Below are positions 13,242 to 23,777 of a DNA stretch of 64,000 nucleotides, one piece after another. The stretch is from positions 7,307,001-7,371,000 of the forward strand of contig NC_133123.1 of the NCBI RefSeq assembly GCF_033568475.1, given 5' to 3'. Within the stretch, counting starts at the first letter, position 1. Every line of letters starts with the position of its first letter. The position numbers and the translations under genes were made by a program. Origin of the DNA: Henckelia pumila (lineage: Eukaryota; Streptophyta; Magnoliopsida; Lamiales; Gesneriaceae). The notes beneath the pieces were generated by a model. The model saw only the letters and a list, made by a program, of their open reading frames with translations. It made no database searches and had not been told where the DNA came from.

Positions 13242-13760
13242 AGTATGTATCCTTTAGATAGCTTGTATTGAGGACGCTCCCATTTCTCCCTTGAGTGATT
13301 GGATCCTCTTGTACAAGATCTTGTCACCTATATCCACTGTTTATTCTGGCATATGAGCCACCTCCTGCTATTGACAGCCCAGATTGCTACATATCATGTC
13401 GCCTCTTGACTGAGCAGAGCTTGATTGAGATAGTTTTTCGGTACCCCGATTCTCGTACACTTGAATCCACGCATTCATAGCATGTGTATACTCATATTTT
13501 TGTATTAAAAGCTTTTATGACTCACATTCTTTGTTTTGTCTTGGATATCCCATTCAACGAAGCAGGCCTTAGGGTGGACGGACCATCGGGAGTGGTCGTC
13601 GAGCCAGTGGCTGCATCTTACCGAGGATTGGTGATCTTATTCCAGTTCAGTTGGTTTATTTATACTACTTCGATTTGGTACGTTGTATAACATTAGGGTA
13701 TCTTTTTTTAGAAAAATGTTATAAGTACATTTCGTATTGTACACCTTGACTTAGATCAAC
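13242..13760. repeat. Fragment of an older repeat split by the Copia element
   Basis: Sequence resuming after the AGTAT target duplication. From 13447 on it is closely similar to 17240-17545, including GGACCATCGGGAGTGGTCGT. Open frames here are short. Base composition and scattered protein-like stretches suggest a remnant of a mobile element, but I cannot name the family. Confidence 0.5.
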
Positions 13761-14503
13761 TTACAATTCCATTACAATTCTCCTCGTTAAATACAAAACT
13801 ACCCATGATAAAAATAAATAAATATCTTGTTGGTCAAGAAAAATTTTGTAATTAATAAGAAATGTGTAAACCATGTAAGATGTACATCTAACATTAATAT
13901 TACTCATTTTTATATTGTTCGATTGAGTTGTAATAATTTAAGTTTCCGTTGTTTTATATGTAATTTTCATTTATCTTAAGTTACGTTAATTGCATGTTAT
14001 TAGAAATTGTTTACCAGATGATCCAAACGGATCACTACATATCCATATTATTAATTGTAATGAGTGATATTATTTATTTATTTAAAATCCAAATTTCAGA
14101 TTTTCTTTTTTCTTTTTTTTAAAAGGTATTCAGCTTAGAATTACAATGGATAGTAGCTGCAAGATTTAATTGATTTGGGCTTATAATAATTATTATTATT
14201 TTTTTTTTTTTGTTGCCTTAATAACATCTCAAATATACAAGGTTGTGATCTCTTATACCGTTATACGGATATTGGTTGATGACATCGTTTATTTAAGATT
14301 AGAACACCACAAATACCCAACACGTAGACTTCAAGCAATCAAATGAGACCATCATCTCATGATCTCTATCATGTTTTTAACTAATTCATTCCATATTTTT
14401 TAAACATTTTGAATTTCAAAATTCCGATGTCATGCTTAATCTTTTACATTCATTTTATAAAGTCAAGAGTTTCAAATTCTCATCTTTCTCATGAGGTAAG
14501 ACG

Positions 14504-14547
<44 letters not shown>

Positions 14548-14550
<3 letters not shown>

Positions 14551-14685
14551 TTTTGATATGGTGAGCACATGTCATGTGCACTTGTGTGTGCACCTGCTGA
14601 TGTGGCGTTCATCTATTGGATGTAGAGGATGCCACGTCAGCGGTGCACACAAAAGTGCACATCATGGGTGCTCATAATATCAAAT
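14548..14685. mobile_element. Palindromic MITE inside a (TA)n tract, family 1 copy B
   Basis: 138 bases, about 95% identical to 684-820 and in the same orientation, with TA repeat on both sides (about 14505-14547 and 14686-14703). It is absent from the matching place in duplication unit 2, where a different insert follows GACGTT at 18450, so it arrived after the duplication or was lost from unit 2. Confidence 0.78.
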
Positions 14686-15345
14686 CTATATATATATATA
14701 TATAATAACCTGCCTTATTTCCACTAAATTAAAAATTTTACCATTATAACACGCAACATTTCTTCTCTTCTTTAATATCATGCATGCATGTTCACACATA
14801 TACAAATTTATATAATAAATGAATTTGTTTATATTTTTACCATTGGTACGTAGTATTTGTTATCTAAATTTATTGATTTATTAGTGATTTTCGTATCTCT
14901 CTTAATTTTTTTTCCTATTTTTTCTACAATTTTCTCCTATAAATTAAATCTAATCTAATCTATAAATATCACATCCCAATATATAACATAATATATCATT
15001 TTGACACAAAAATTATGAAATATTTTTTAAAAAATATAATTTATATATGAATTTCGTACCAAGAGCTAGGTGCTAGTATAAACGAATTTATTAAAGCGAA
15101 CGGTCGATAATTGACTCGAAGTTGTTTTTTCCAATAATCCGGATCAATTATAATAATTATGATCATTAGCATATTAAATTCGCAACAGGGGAACGTTTTC
15201 CAAATATAGAATTTGTTTATAGCTTCTTAATCTTCTTTGTATAACATTCATGCATACGTCCATGCATATTCAAAATAAGTGAAGGAAAACTTTCATTAAC
15301 TAACATGAAAAATTGGTCTTAAAAGTCGATTTTCTTTCTGGATGA

Positions 15346-15513
15346 TGCTGCATGTACACGGAGGATTGCACGTTGAGTTACACGTTGAACTTAAAATTAT
15401 ATAAATATCTTTAATGTATTTTGAAAAAAAAATTCAAATCAAGTGGAGGGATACTTTTGTAATTTCATGTGTAATGTGTAACCCAATGTGTAAATCAATG
15501 TGTACATGTAGCA
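15346..15513. mobile_element. Small MITE present only in duplication unit 1
   Basis: 168 bases beginning TGCTGCATGTACAC and ending GTGTACATGTAGCA, which are inverted repeats of each other with one mismatch. The matching site in unit 2 (near 19870) lacks it. I could not define a clean target duplication, so the superfamily is open. Confidence 0.6.
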
Positions 15514-15806
15514 TTTTCCTTTCTTTAATTAGTTATAAATAAACTCACAATTGTAACACGACAACATTTTCAAACAATTATCAAGATAATCTACTACGTA
15601 CGTTGTTTAATAACAGTTGCACACATTTGTTTTGGATAAATATTCAACTTTCACGTGTTCTAATATTGAAAACTGATAAAAATAAAATTAAAAAAAGTAG
15701 ATTATTTCCTCAAAATCTTAAAGAATGGAGTACAAGCAAAACCCAAAATTTCCTTGGCTCAATATTTCATTTACTTAGAAGCAACCCTCCCCCCCTTTCC
15801 CAACTC

Positions 15807-15815
15807 TATAAATTA
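15807..15815 (+). promoter_or_regulatory. TATA box of DMP gene copy 1
   Basis: TATAAATTA lies 102 bases before the ATG at 15909. A matching TATAAATA lies 95 bases before the ATG of copy 2, which supports both start codons. Confidence 0.65.
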
Positions 15816-15908
15816 ATATACCCGAATCCGAACCCATACCCAAATAAAAACCAACAAAGAAAACATCAAACACTTCGAAAACAAACACAAAAACATACAA
15901 CTGGAAAA

Positions 15909-16499
15909 ATGTCGTCGAACTCGAGCAACTTATTACAGAAAAGTTCAACCAAAAGCATCACACAAGTAACCCTAACCGGTTTCGGCAACCTCATCAAGCT
16001 CCTCCCAACCGCCACCGTCTTCATGTTCCAATTCCTCAACCCTGTCCTAACAAACAATGGCCATTGCCACACCATCAACAAGTACTTATCAAGCATCCTG
16101 ATCGCAGTCTGTGGCTTTTCTTGTTGTTTCGCCTCGTTTACCGATAGCTACACCGATAACCAAGGAGAGCTACACTATGGCATTGCAACAAGGACAGGGC
16201 TCTGGCCTTCTTCTTCTTCCTCCTCACTTGACTTGTCATCATACAAACTCCGGTTTGGAGACTTTGTTCACGCGTTTTTCTCGCTGATCGTGTTCGCGGT
16301 TGTGGCCCTTTTGGACCCTAACTCTGTTGAATGCTTCTATCCATCGTTTGAGTCTACGCAGAAGGTGTTGTTGATGGTGTTGCCACCGATTATCGGGGTG
16401 GTTTCGGGGTCTTTGTTTGTTGTGTTTCCTAACAAACGTCATGGAATTGGATACCCTTCAAGCCAGAGTTCGACTCCATCTGCAATAACTTCAGCTTAA
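15909..16499 (+). CDS. DUF679 domain membrane protein (DMP family), copy 1
   Basis: Intronless gene for a 196-residue DMP protein. Family hallmarks are seen: [20 protein letters not shown], then [20 protein letters not shown], and four hydrophobic segments at about residues 31-49, 60-78, 119-136 and 152-173. A Ser-rich loop lies at 101-110. Plant DMPs are small four-span proteins of internal membranes (tonoplast, ER, plastid envelope) linked to membrane remodelling in senescence and, for the DMP8/9 group, to gamete fusion; the sequence alone does not assign this copy to a subgroup. The frame stays open upstream to 15603, but the ATG at 15909 is preferred: it fits the family, has a TATA box about 100 bases before it, and matches the start of copy 2. 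Copy 2 differs at only three residues (N4K, S5A, A122S). Confidence 0.93.
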   Translation: MSSNSSNLLQKSSTKSITQVTLTGFGNLIKLLPTATVFMFQFLNPVLTNNGHCHTINKYLSSILIAVCGFSCCFASFTDSYTDNQGELHYGIATRTGLWPSSSSSSLDLSSYKLRFGDFVHAFFSLIVFAVVALLDPNSVECFYPSFESTQKVLLMVLPPIIGVVSGSLFVVFPNKRHGIGYPSSQSSTPSAITSA

Positions 16500-18023
16500 A
16501 GGGCATTCATTGAGCAAGTGGAATTGTGTCTAATTTGTATAATATTGGTAAATTTATTATTTTATTTTATTTTTTTTGTTTTTGATCATGAAATGTGTTA
16601 TATTGGTATTTGAATAAATGGTTGAGGGATTTGTCTTCTGATTCTTTCCCTTCATAGGACAAAGGAGAAATAAAACAATATTTAGAAAGCCAAAGTAAGG
16701 TTTTCGTTAAATTTATGATTATCATGTGCAATATTACATTTTCGACTAAGTTTTTACGTGAAGATGTCTCTAGACTCTAGCTATATACATATCTATATTT
16801 CTGAGCCAGATCAATTTGATTTATGTTGTAGTAAAAAATAATATTTTAACATTTTATTAGTCAGTTCGGGTCAAAGAGTTGTCTCGTAAAATTTACCCGT
16901 ACTCATAGTTATTTTTATGTAAATTTATAGAATATATAATTTAGAGTATGATTGATATATGAGTATGATTAATATATTTGAATGAAATAAAGTATGAATT
17001 AAATCAATTGTAGAATGAAATAAGAATAATTATGGAATAATAATTCTATTTCATACCAAATTACCGATTGTTGGTATCGAAAAACTGAAAATATAATCGA
17101 GTGAAATTATTTGAATAATCAAATTATTGTAATTTAAAAAATTCAAAAATAATAGCTACTAATATTATAATAATGGTTAAATCATAAAATAATAAATATC
17201 GATGCTCTATTAATTACTATAAAACAATAAGTATCATGGTTCTCGTACACTTGAATCCATATACTCATAGCATGTGTATACTCATATTTTCGTATTGAGA
17301 GCTTTTATGACTCACATTCTTTGTTTTTTCTAGCTTGGACATGTCATTCCACGGAGCATACCTTAGGGTGGATGGACCATCGGGAGTGGTCGTCGAGCCA
17401 ATGACTGCATCTTACCGAGGATTGGTGATCTTATTCCAGTTCAGTTGGTTTATTTGTACTACTTCGATTTGGTACGTTGTATAACATTAGGGTATCTTTT
17501 TTTAGAAAAATGTTATAAGTACATTTCGTATTGTACACCTTGACTTAGATCAACTTACAATTCCATTACAATTCTCCTCGTTAAATACAAAACTACCCAT
17601 GATAAGAAATAAATATCTTTTTGATCAAGGAAAATTTTGTAATTAATAAGAAAAAAATGTAAAAAACTACCCATGATAAGAAATAAATATCTCTTTGGTC
17701 AAGAAAAATTTTGTAATTAATAAAAAAAAATGTAAACCATACCAGATGTACATCTAGCATTAATATTACTCATTTTTTATGTTGTTCGATCGAGTTGTAA
17801 TAATTTAAGTTTATGTTGTTTTATACGTAATTTGCACTTATCTTAAGTTACATTAATTGCATTTTATTAGAAATTATTAACTAGGTGATCCAAACGGATC
17901 ACTACATATCCATATTATTAATTGTAATGAGTTGATATTATTTATTTATTTGAAATCCAAATTTCAGATTTTTTTTAAAGGTATTCAGCTTAGAATTACA
18001 ATGGATAGTAGCTCCAAGATTTA

Positions 18024-18049
18024 TCTTCTTCTTCTTCTTCTTCTTCTTC

Positions 18050-18142
<93 letters not shown>

Positions 18143-18153
18143 TTATTATTATT
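18024..18153. repeat. (TTC)n then (TTA)n microsatellite
   Basis: About nine TTC units followed by more than thirty TTA units, only in duplication unit 2. It produces a spurious poly-isoleucine open frame. Confidence 0.95.
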
Positions 18154-18462
18154 ATTTTTTTTTTTTGCCTTAATAACATCTCAAATATATAAGGTTGTGA
18201 TCTCTTATACGGATCTTGGTTGATGACATCGTTTATTTGAGATTAGAACACCACAAATACCCAACACGTAGACTTCAAGCAATCCTATGAGACCATCATC
18301 TTATGATCTCTATCATGTTTTTAACTAATTCATTCATTCCATATTTTTCAAACATTTTGAATTTCAAAATTCCGATGTCATGCTTAATCTTTTTCATTCA
18401 TTTTATAAAGTCAAGAGTTTCAAATTCTCATCTTTCTCATGAGGTAAGACGTTTTATATATA

Positions 18463-18819
18463 CTAGTATTTCGCTGCACGCGTTGTGTGCTCGTACATTT
18501 CGTTTTTTGACGAAAAAAATAAATAATAAATTGTAAAATTAAAAAATAATAAAAATATAACATTTTTCTAAACAAATATTCACAAAAAATATATATCTTA
18601 TAAAGTGAGTGTCATTTTTGTAAATATAATAATATCAAAGGGCACAAAGTGAACTTTTAATGGCTAAAAAATAGGAAACCGTATAAAATGACTATTTTGC
18701 CCAATAATTTTGGTTTTATTGAAAAATTATGTTAGGAAATAATGTTAATTTCAAATCAAGTTTCACCAATTAATTGAAAATTTGTTAATTAGAGGGTCTC
18801 TACTTTAATAATATAGTAA
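18463..18819 (-). mobile_element. Non-autonomous Helitron, minus strand
   Basis: Read on the minus strand, the 3' end is a short GC-rich hairpin (GCACACAACGCGTGC) followed by AAATACTAG and then T, matching the CTRR end and A/T insertion site of Helitrons. The 5' side reads TTACTATATTATTAAAGTAG, similar to common plant Helitron starts but with TT instead of TC. No coding capacity. Present only in duplication unit 2. Confidence 0.55.
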
Positions 18820-18824
18820 GTCTC

Positions 18825-19205
18825 AGTTTGGCTTGGATGATAGGATAAATAATATATAGATAAGTAATGTAATGTAATAAAAAATAAATGATAAATGATA
18901 ATGAATATAGTAATTGATTTGATTGATAAATTATAGTTTATTTAATTTGATTGGTTGAATTTTATATAAAAATATATAATTACCATTTTACATTTTAATA
19001 ATAAATAAAATATGAATAATATTATTTATAAGGGGTAATATAGTAATTTAAATTCGATGATTTGATTGATATAAGATAAATAATTAATGATTTGATTGAT
19101 GTAAAATAAATAATTAATAAAAGGATAGATAATATGACGAGAAGAACGTAGGATTAGATAATATAAACTATACATTGATTAATAATAATCCTACCAAACG
19201 GAGCC
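18825..19205. mobile_element. AT-rich insert with GTTTGG/CCAAAC ends, probably a MITE
   Basis: Unit 2 alone holds this block. It begins near CAGTTTGGCTTGGATGATAG and ends near CCTACCAAACGGAGCC, a loose terminal inverted repeat, and its inside is built of short ATAAATAAT-type repeats. The ends are too degenerate to give a target duplication or superfamily. Confidence 0.4.
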
Positions 19206-19944
19206 TAAGATAATATAATAACCTGCCTTATTTCGACTAATTAAAATTTTTTACCATTATAACACGCAACATTTCTTCTCTTCTTTAATATCATGCATGC
19301 ATGTTCACACATATTAAAAATTTATATAATAAATGAATTTGTTTATATTTTTACCCTTGGTACGTAGTATTTTATATCTAACTTTATTGATGTCAATTTT
19401 TTAGTTATTTTCGTATCTCTCTTAATTTTTTTTCCTTTTTTTCTCCAATTTTCTCCTATATTAAATTAAATCTAATCTAATGTAATCTAATCTATAAGAC
19501 TATAAATATCACATCCCAATAAAATAATATATCTTTTTGACACAAAAATTATGAAATATTTTTTTAAAAAATATAATGTATATATGTATTGCGTATCAAT
19601 AGGTGCTAGTATAAACGAATTTATTAATGCGAACGTCCGGTCGATAATTGACTCAAGTTGTTTTCCGATAAATATCCTGATCAATTATAATAATTATGAT
19701 CATTAGCATATTAAATTCGCAACAGGGGAACGTTTTCCAAATATAGAATTTGTTTATAGCTTCTTCTTTGTATAACATTCAATGCATACGTCCATGCATA
19801 TTCAAAATAAGTGAAGGAAAACTTTCATTAACTAACATGAAAAATTGGTCTTAAAAATCGATTTTCTTTAGTAAATAAACTCACAATTGTAACACGAAAA
19901 CATTTTCAAACAATTATCAAGATAATCTAGTACTGCGTTGTTTA

Positions 19945-20285
19945 GGGAGTGTTTGCAATAGATTTTGCTTTTGTAAAAGTGATTAATTTATAGATTATAA
20001 AAAATTAAGAAAAATCAAAAGTTGATAGTGTTTGAAAACAAATGTGAAAATCTAAAAATCAAAGTTTGGTAGTGTTTGATAAATAAGTTATTAGAGTAAT
20101 TTTAACAATGACCTTCTTATTAGAATCACTTTTGGAGAATCATAATCACCACATAACTAGCTGCTTTTGAATTTCAATTAAGTTAAGCATAAACTAACAC
20201 ATAATCTAGGTTTAAGAAACCCACAAAAATGATTTTTTAATCCAAAAACTAACAATCACTTTTTTTAATGACTGCAAACACTCCC
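19945..20285. mobile_element. Harbinger/Tourist-type MITE
   Basis: 341 bases with perfect terminal inverted repeats GGGAGTGTTTGCA and TGCAAACACTCCC and a 3-bp target duplication TTA (19942-19944, 20286-20288). The matching place in duplication unit 1 (about 15604) holds one uninterrupted TTTAATAACAG, which confirms the exact insertion site. A 3-bp TWA duplication is typical of PIF/Harbinger. No coding capacity. Confidence 0.85.
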
Positions 20286-20485
20286 TTAATAACAGCCACA
20301 TACATAATTAGTTTTGGATAAATATGTAACTTACGTAAATAAAATAAAAAAGTAGATTATTTTCCTCAAAAATCTTAAAGCGTGGAGAACCCAACTTTCC
20401 GAAGAGTACAAGCAAAACCCAAATTTTCCTTGGATCAATATTTCATTTACTTAGAAGCAAATTAAACCCCCCCTCTATAAAACTC

Positions 20486-20493
20486 TATAAATA
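20486..20493 (+). promoter_or_regulatory. TATA box of DMP gene copy 2
   Basis: TATAAATA, 95 bases before the ATG at 20581 and in the same relative place as in copy 1. Confidence 0.65.
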
Positions 20494-20580
20494 TGCCGAA
20501 CTCATACCGAAACAAAAACCAACAAGAGAAAACATTATCAAACACTTCGAAAACAAACACAAAAATATACAATTGGAAAA

Positions 20581-21171
20581 ATGTCGTCGAAAGCTAGCAA
20601 CTTATTACAGAAAAGTTCAACCAAAAGCATCACACAAGTAACCCTAACCGGTTTCGGCAACCTCATCAAGCTCCTCCCAACCGCCACCGTCTTCATGTTC
20701 CAATTCCTCAACCCTGTCCTAACAAACAATGGCCATTGCCACACCATCAACAAGTACTTATCAAGCATCCTGATCGCAGTCTGTGGCTTTTCTTGTTGTT
20801 TCGCCTCGTTTACCGATAGCTACACCGATAACCAAGGAGAGCTACACTATGGCATTGCAACAAGGACAGGGCTCTGGCCTTCTTCTTCTTCCTCCTCACT
20901 TGACTTGTCATCATACAAACTCCGGTTTGGAGACTTTGTTCACTCGTTTTTCTCGCTGATCGTGTTCGCGGTTGTGGCCCTTTTGGACCCTAACTCTGTT
21001 GAATGCTTCTATCCATCGTTTGAGTCTACGCAGAAGGTGTTGTTGATGGTGTTGCCACCGATTATCGGGGTGGTTTCGGGGTCTTTGTTTGTTGTGTTTC
21101 CTAACAAACGTCATGGAATTGGATACCCTTCAAGCCAGAGTTCGACTCCATCTGCAATAACTTCAGCTTAA
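20581..21171 (+). CDS. DUF679 domain membrane protein (DMP family), copy 2
   Basis: Second intronless 196-residue DMP gene, with the same four hydrophobic segments, [15 protein letters not shown] motif and FTDSYTD motif as copy 1. By eye the two coding sequences differ at four bases, all amino-acid-changing, giving K4, A5 and S122 here. The leader just upstream differs from copy 1 by many substitutions and indels, so the coding region is clearly more conserved than its surroundings. This could reflect gene conversion between the copies. Both genes look intact, so dosage increase or promoter divergence are possible outcomes. Substrate and exact membrane cannot be told from sequence. Confidence 0.93.
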   Translation: MSSKASNLLQKSSTKSITQVTLTGFGNLIKLLPTATVFMFQFLNPVLTNNGHCHTINKYLSSILIAVCGFSCCFASFTDSYTDNQGELHYGIATRTGLWPSSSSSSLDLSSYKLRFGDFVHSFFSLIVFAVVALLDPNSVECFYPSFESTQKVLLMVLPPIIGVVSGSLFVVFPNKRHGIGYPSSQSSTPSAITSA

Positions 21172-21900
21172 AGGGCATTCATTGATCAAGTGGAATTGTG
21201 TCTAATTTGTGGTAAATTTATTTATTTATTTATTTTTGCTTTTGATCATGAAATGTATTGTATTGGTATTGAATAAATGGTTGAGGGATTTGTTTTCTGA
21301 TTCTTTCCGTTCATAGGACAAAGGAGAAATAAAACAATATTTAGAAAGCCAAAGGGGGTTTTCGTTAAATTTATGATGTACATATGCAATATTAAATTTA
21401 CGACTAAGTTTTTACGTGAAGATGGACGTCTCTACATATCTATATATATTTCTCAGCCAGATACTGAATTAAAAATAATATTTTAACATTTTTTCAATCA
21501 GTTCGGGTCAAAGAGTTGTCTCATAAAATTTACTCGTATACATAGTTGTTTTTATGTAAATTTATATGTGTAGCATATATAATTTAGAGTATGATTGATA
21601 TATGAATACGATTGATATATTTGAATGAAATAAAATATGAATTAAATCAATTTTTGGATGAAATAAGAATAATGATGGAATAATAGTTCTATTGCATATC
21701 AAATTACCAATTGTTGATATCGCAAAGAATGAAAATGTAATGGAGTGAAATTATTTTTAATAATCAAATTATTTTAATTAAAAAAATTCAAAATAATAGC
21801 TACTAATATTATAATTATGGTTAAATCATAAAATAATAAATATCGATGCTCTATTAATTACTATAAAATAATAAAATTATTGTTATCCAGGGTAACCACT
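21172..21900. other. 3' flank of DMP copy 2, no gene
   Basis: Mirrors 16500-17230 with moderate divergence. It contains the likely 3' untranslated region (up to about 21290, with ATTGAATAAATGG as a possible polyadenylation signal) and then AT-rich DNA. No open frame of note. Confidence 0.6.
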
Positions 21901-21909
21901 AAATAACTA

Positions 21910-21989
<80 letters not shown>

Positions 21990-22020
21990 TTTTGAGAGTA
22001 TTATTATTATTATTATTATT
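21910..22020. repeat. (TTA)n microsatellite
   Basis: A long TTA/TTAT tract in two parts broken by TTTGAGAGTA, lying just before the leader of the CHCH gene. Confidence 0.95.
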
Positions 22021-22858
22021 AGATTTATGAGTTGGCGGTGATTGGGTTGCAGAGTTGGACGCTAGGATCTCCAGTCCAAGCTGAAGGATATTGAAATCTT
22101 CCTCAGGTTTTTCGATCCGCGTGTTTACTTGATCATCGTTTTCTTGAGAAAGCTATTGTGGGATTTTGAACGTGGGATTTCGAGTGAATCCGATTTTCTT
22201 GAAAAATGCATATTGGTCTCTTGATTAGTGCGTGTTTCGTGCAAGTAAGATGTTTGTGAAAAGTTCCGACTGAATTTGTAAAACAACAGACATCCATCTT
22301 TCCAAGTGGAAATACATTTCGTTTGTTTAAATGTTTCCGAATCAATCTATGCGTATTGACTGATGAACTCAGGAAATTCTTGGTTTTCTAGTTGATAAGA
22401 CTGATGAATATATTTTTATTTCAATGAGTCGCACTTTTCCAAACCTGCGGATGGTTTATGGCTTACAGTCCAGTTCGTTGAATGAATTTTCCCTGTAGAT
22501 TATTCATCTTTGGTGCCTGTTATGTTTTGCGTTTGTCTTTAGTACATTCATGTTAGAATTATGGAGACACTGATTGTTCTTGAAAACCTTTTAGGTGCTT
22601 CGGAACGAATTGATTCCCTGCAAGTGTTTGTAACTTATAAATAATGGAGTTCGGAGTGGATTTTCTATTGTATATTCAGACGAATCAGTCGAACTAAATT
22701 GTTGGCAGCATGATCTCCGATACGAATTCTTAATCGCTCACACTCTGAACTGGTTACATGAATTTTGCAGTTTGTGGTAGCTTATAACCAACATAATCCC
22801 ATAAGCCCCGAAGCTTAGATAGAAGTGCTCATACTCTGCAAAGGCTCACACCACCGAT

Positions 22859-23323
22859 ATGGACCAACCTCCTAAACCCAGTCCCAGCCAGCAAAGCCAG
22901 CCACCTACCGTCCAGCCACAGTCACCGTCCGTACTTCACCAAAACGACGCGGATGAGGATGATGACAACGTCAAGCAGCTTCGTGAATGCTCTTCTCACT
23001 ACTTGTCATTGCAGGTTTCTTGTTAATCTATCCACACATACAATTAACGCAGGCACCCGTAAATTTAATTTCCCAAACGCTATAATTACATTTCTGTGTT
23101 ACAGGATTGTATGGTAAACACCAACAGGAATTGGAAGTCCTGCCAAAAGGGTATCAGTTTATTTATTTTTCCTTTACATTTAGCATATGCTTGATGTAGA
23201 GTGTTATTTTCCATTTCTCTTAGGATGAGGACGTGGCGTTTACCGTTGACCTTTTATTTATGATAATTTTGAACAGAAGTTCAAGCTCTGAAGGCATGCA
23301 ACGAGAGAAGAAAAAATGGCTGA
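22859..23323 (+). CDS. Twin-CX9C mitochondrial protein, COA4-like
   Basis: Three exons, 22859-23014, 23105-23150 and 23277-23323, encode 82 residues; all introns obey GT-AG and the frame is continuous. The N-terminal 40 residues are Pro/Gln-rich and acidic. The C-terminal half is a CHCH fold with two CX9C motifs, C44-C54 and C65-C75, in LRECSSHYLSLQDCM and NWKSCQKEVQALKAC. The NWKSC spacing resembles COA4 (CHCHD8), a protein of the mitochondrial intermembrane space needed for cytochrome c oxidase assembly; such proteins are imported and oxidised by the Mia40 pathway. A Cox19-type assignment is the alternative. The leader probably holds its own intron (a donor after CTTCCTCAG near 22107, an acceptor near 22820). 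It converges on the MSRB gene, ends about 455 bases apart. Confidence 0.85.
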
Positions 23324-23777
23324 TGATAAGTTGATAACGGGAAGCTGAATAAACAAACACTCCTCTATATTAGTTTTAAGAGCAAAATAAAAATTCTCAT
23401 GAAAATATAGTAGAGAAGCAATAGCTTCTTTATCTATTGTTGACGTATTCTGTTTTATTTTTTTTCCTTTATATGACTAATTAAACTACTTGTTTTCCCA
23501 TGTGCTTGCTTCTTTCCCATGCATCATGTTTATACAACCCAAATCCCCTCATTTTTTAAGCGTGCACGCATCACAAATTTGACACTTGAACAATGTTTTG
23601 CCTTGTTCACACAACATCGTAGCGTAATTGTTTAAACTTGAATACCAGTAAACGTGAAAATATTACCATTTGAACTCGGTCTTAAATCATAGAAGGAAAT
23701 GCAAGATATTCAGAAGCAAAGCACGCACACACAACTATCAGTGATTGGGTAGGCAAGCAGCAGATGTAATAAGATTG

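Larger units (their letters stand above)
13447..17231. repeat. Tandem segmental duplication, unit 1
   Basis: Begins at TTCTCGTACACTTGAATCCA and ends near 17231, where the same start sequence recurs. Collinear blocks shared with unit 2: the start block, an AT-rich block holding GATCCAAACGGATCACTACA, a block with ATCATGCATGCATGTTCACA, then the DMP gene and its 3' flank. Unit 1 alone holds the TA-embedded MITE at 14548 and a small MITE at 15346. Outside the gene the segment shows no coding sequence. Confidence 0.88.
17240..21880. repeat. Tandem segmental duplication, unit 2
   Basis: Second direct copy of the 13447-17231 segment, longer because of insertions found only here: a (TTC)n/(TTA)n tract (18024-18150), a Helitron-like insert (18463-18819), a second AT-rich insert up to about 19205 and a Harbinger-type MITE (19945-20285). 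A local tandem duplication of about 75 bases also lies at 17600-17735. The DMP gene is at 20581. The flanks show many small indels against unit 1, so the duplication is not very recent. Confidence 0.88.

Noticed and set aside
15603-15908. Upstream extension of DMP copy 1 by 102 codons
   Set aside because: The extension is absent from copy 2, lies upstream of and across the TATA box, and has no family similarity; the start at 15909 is shared by both copies.
17932-18192. 86-codon open frame with poly-Leu and poly-Ile
   Set aside because: It is only the translation of the (TTC)n/(TTA)n microsatellite.
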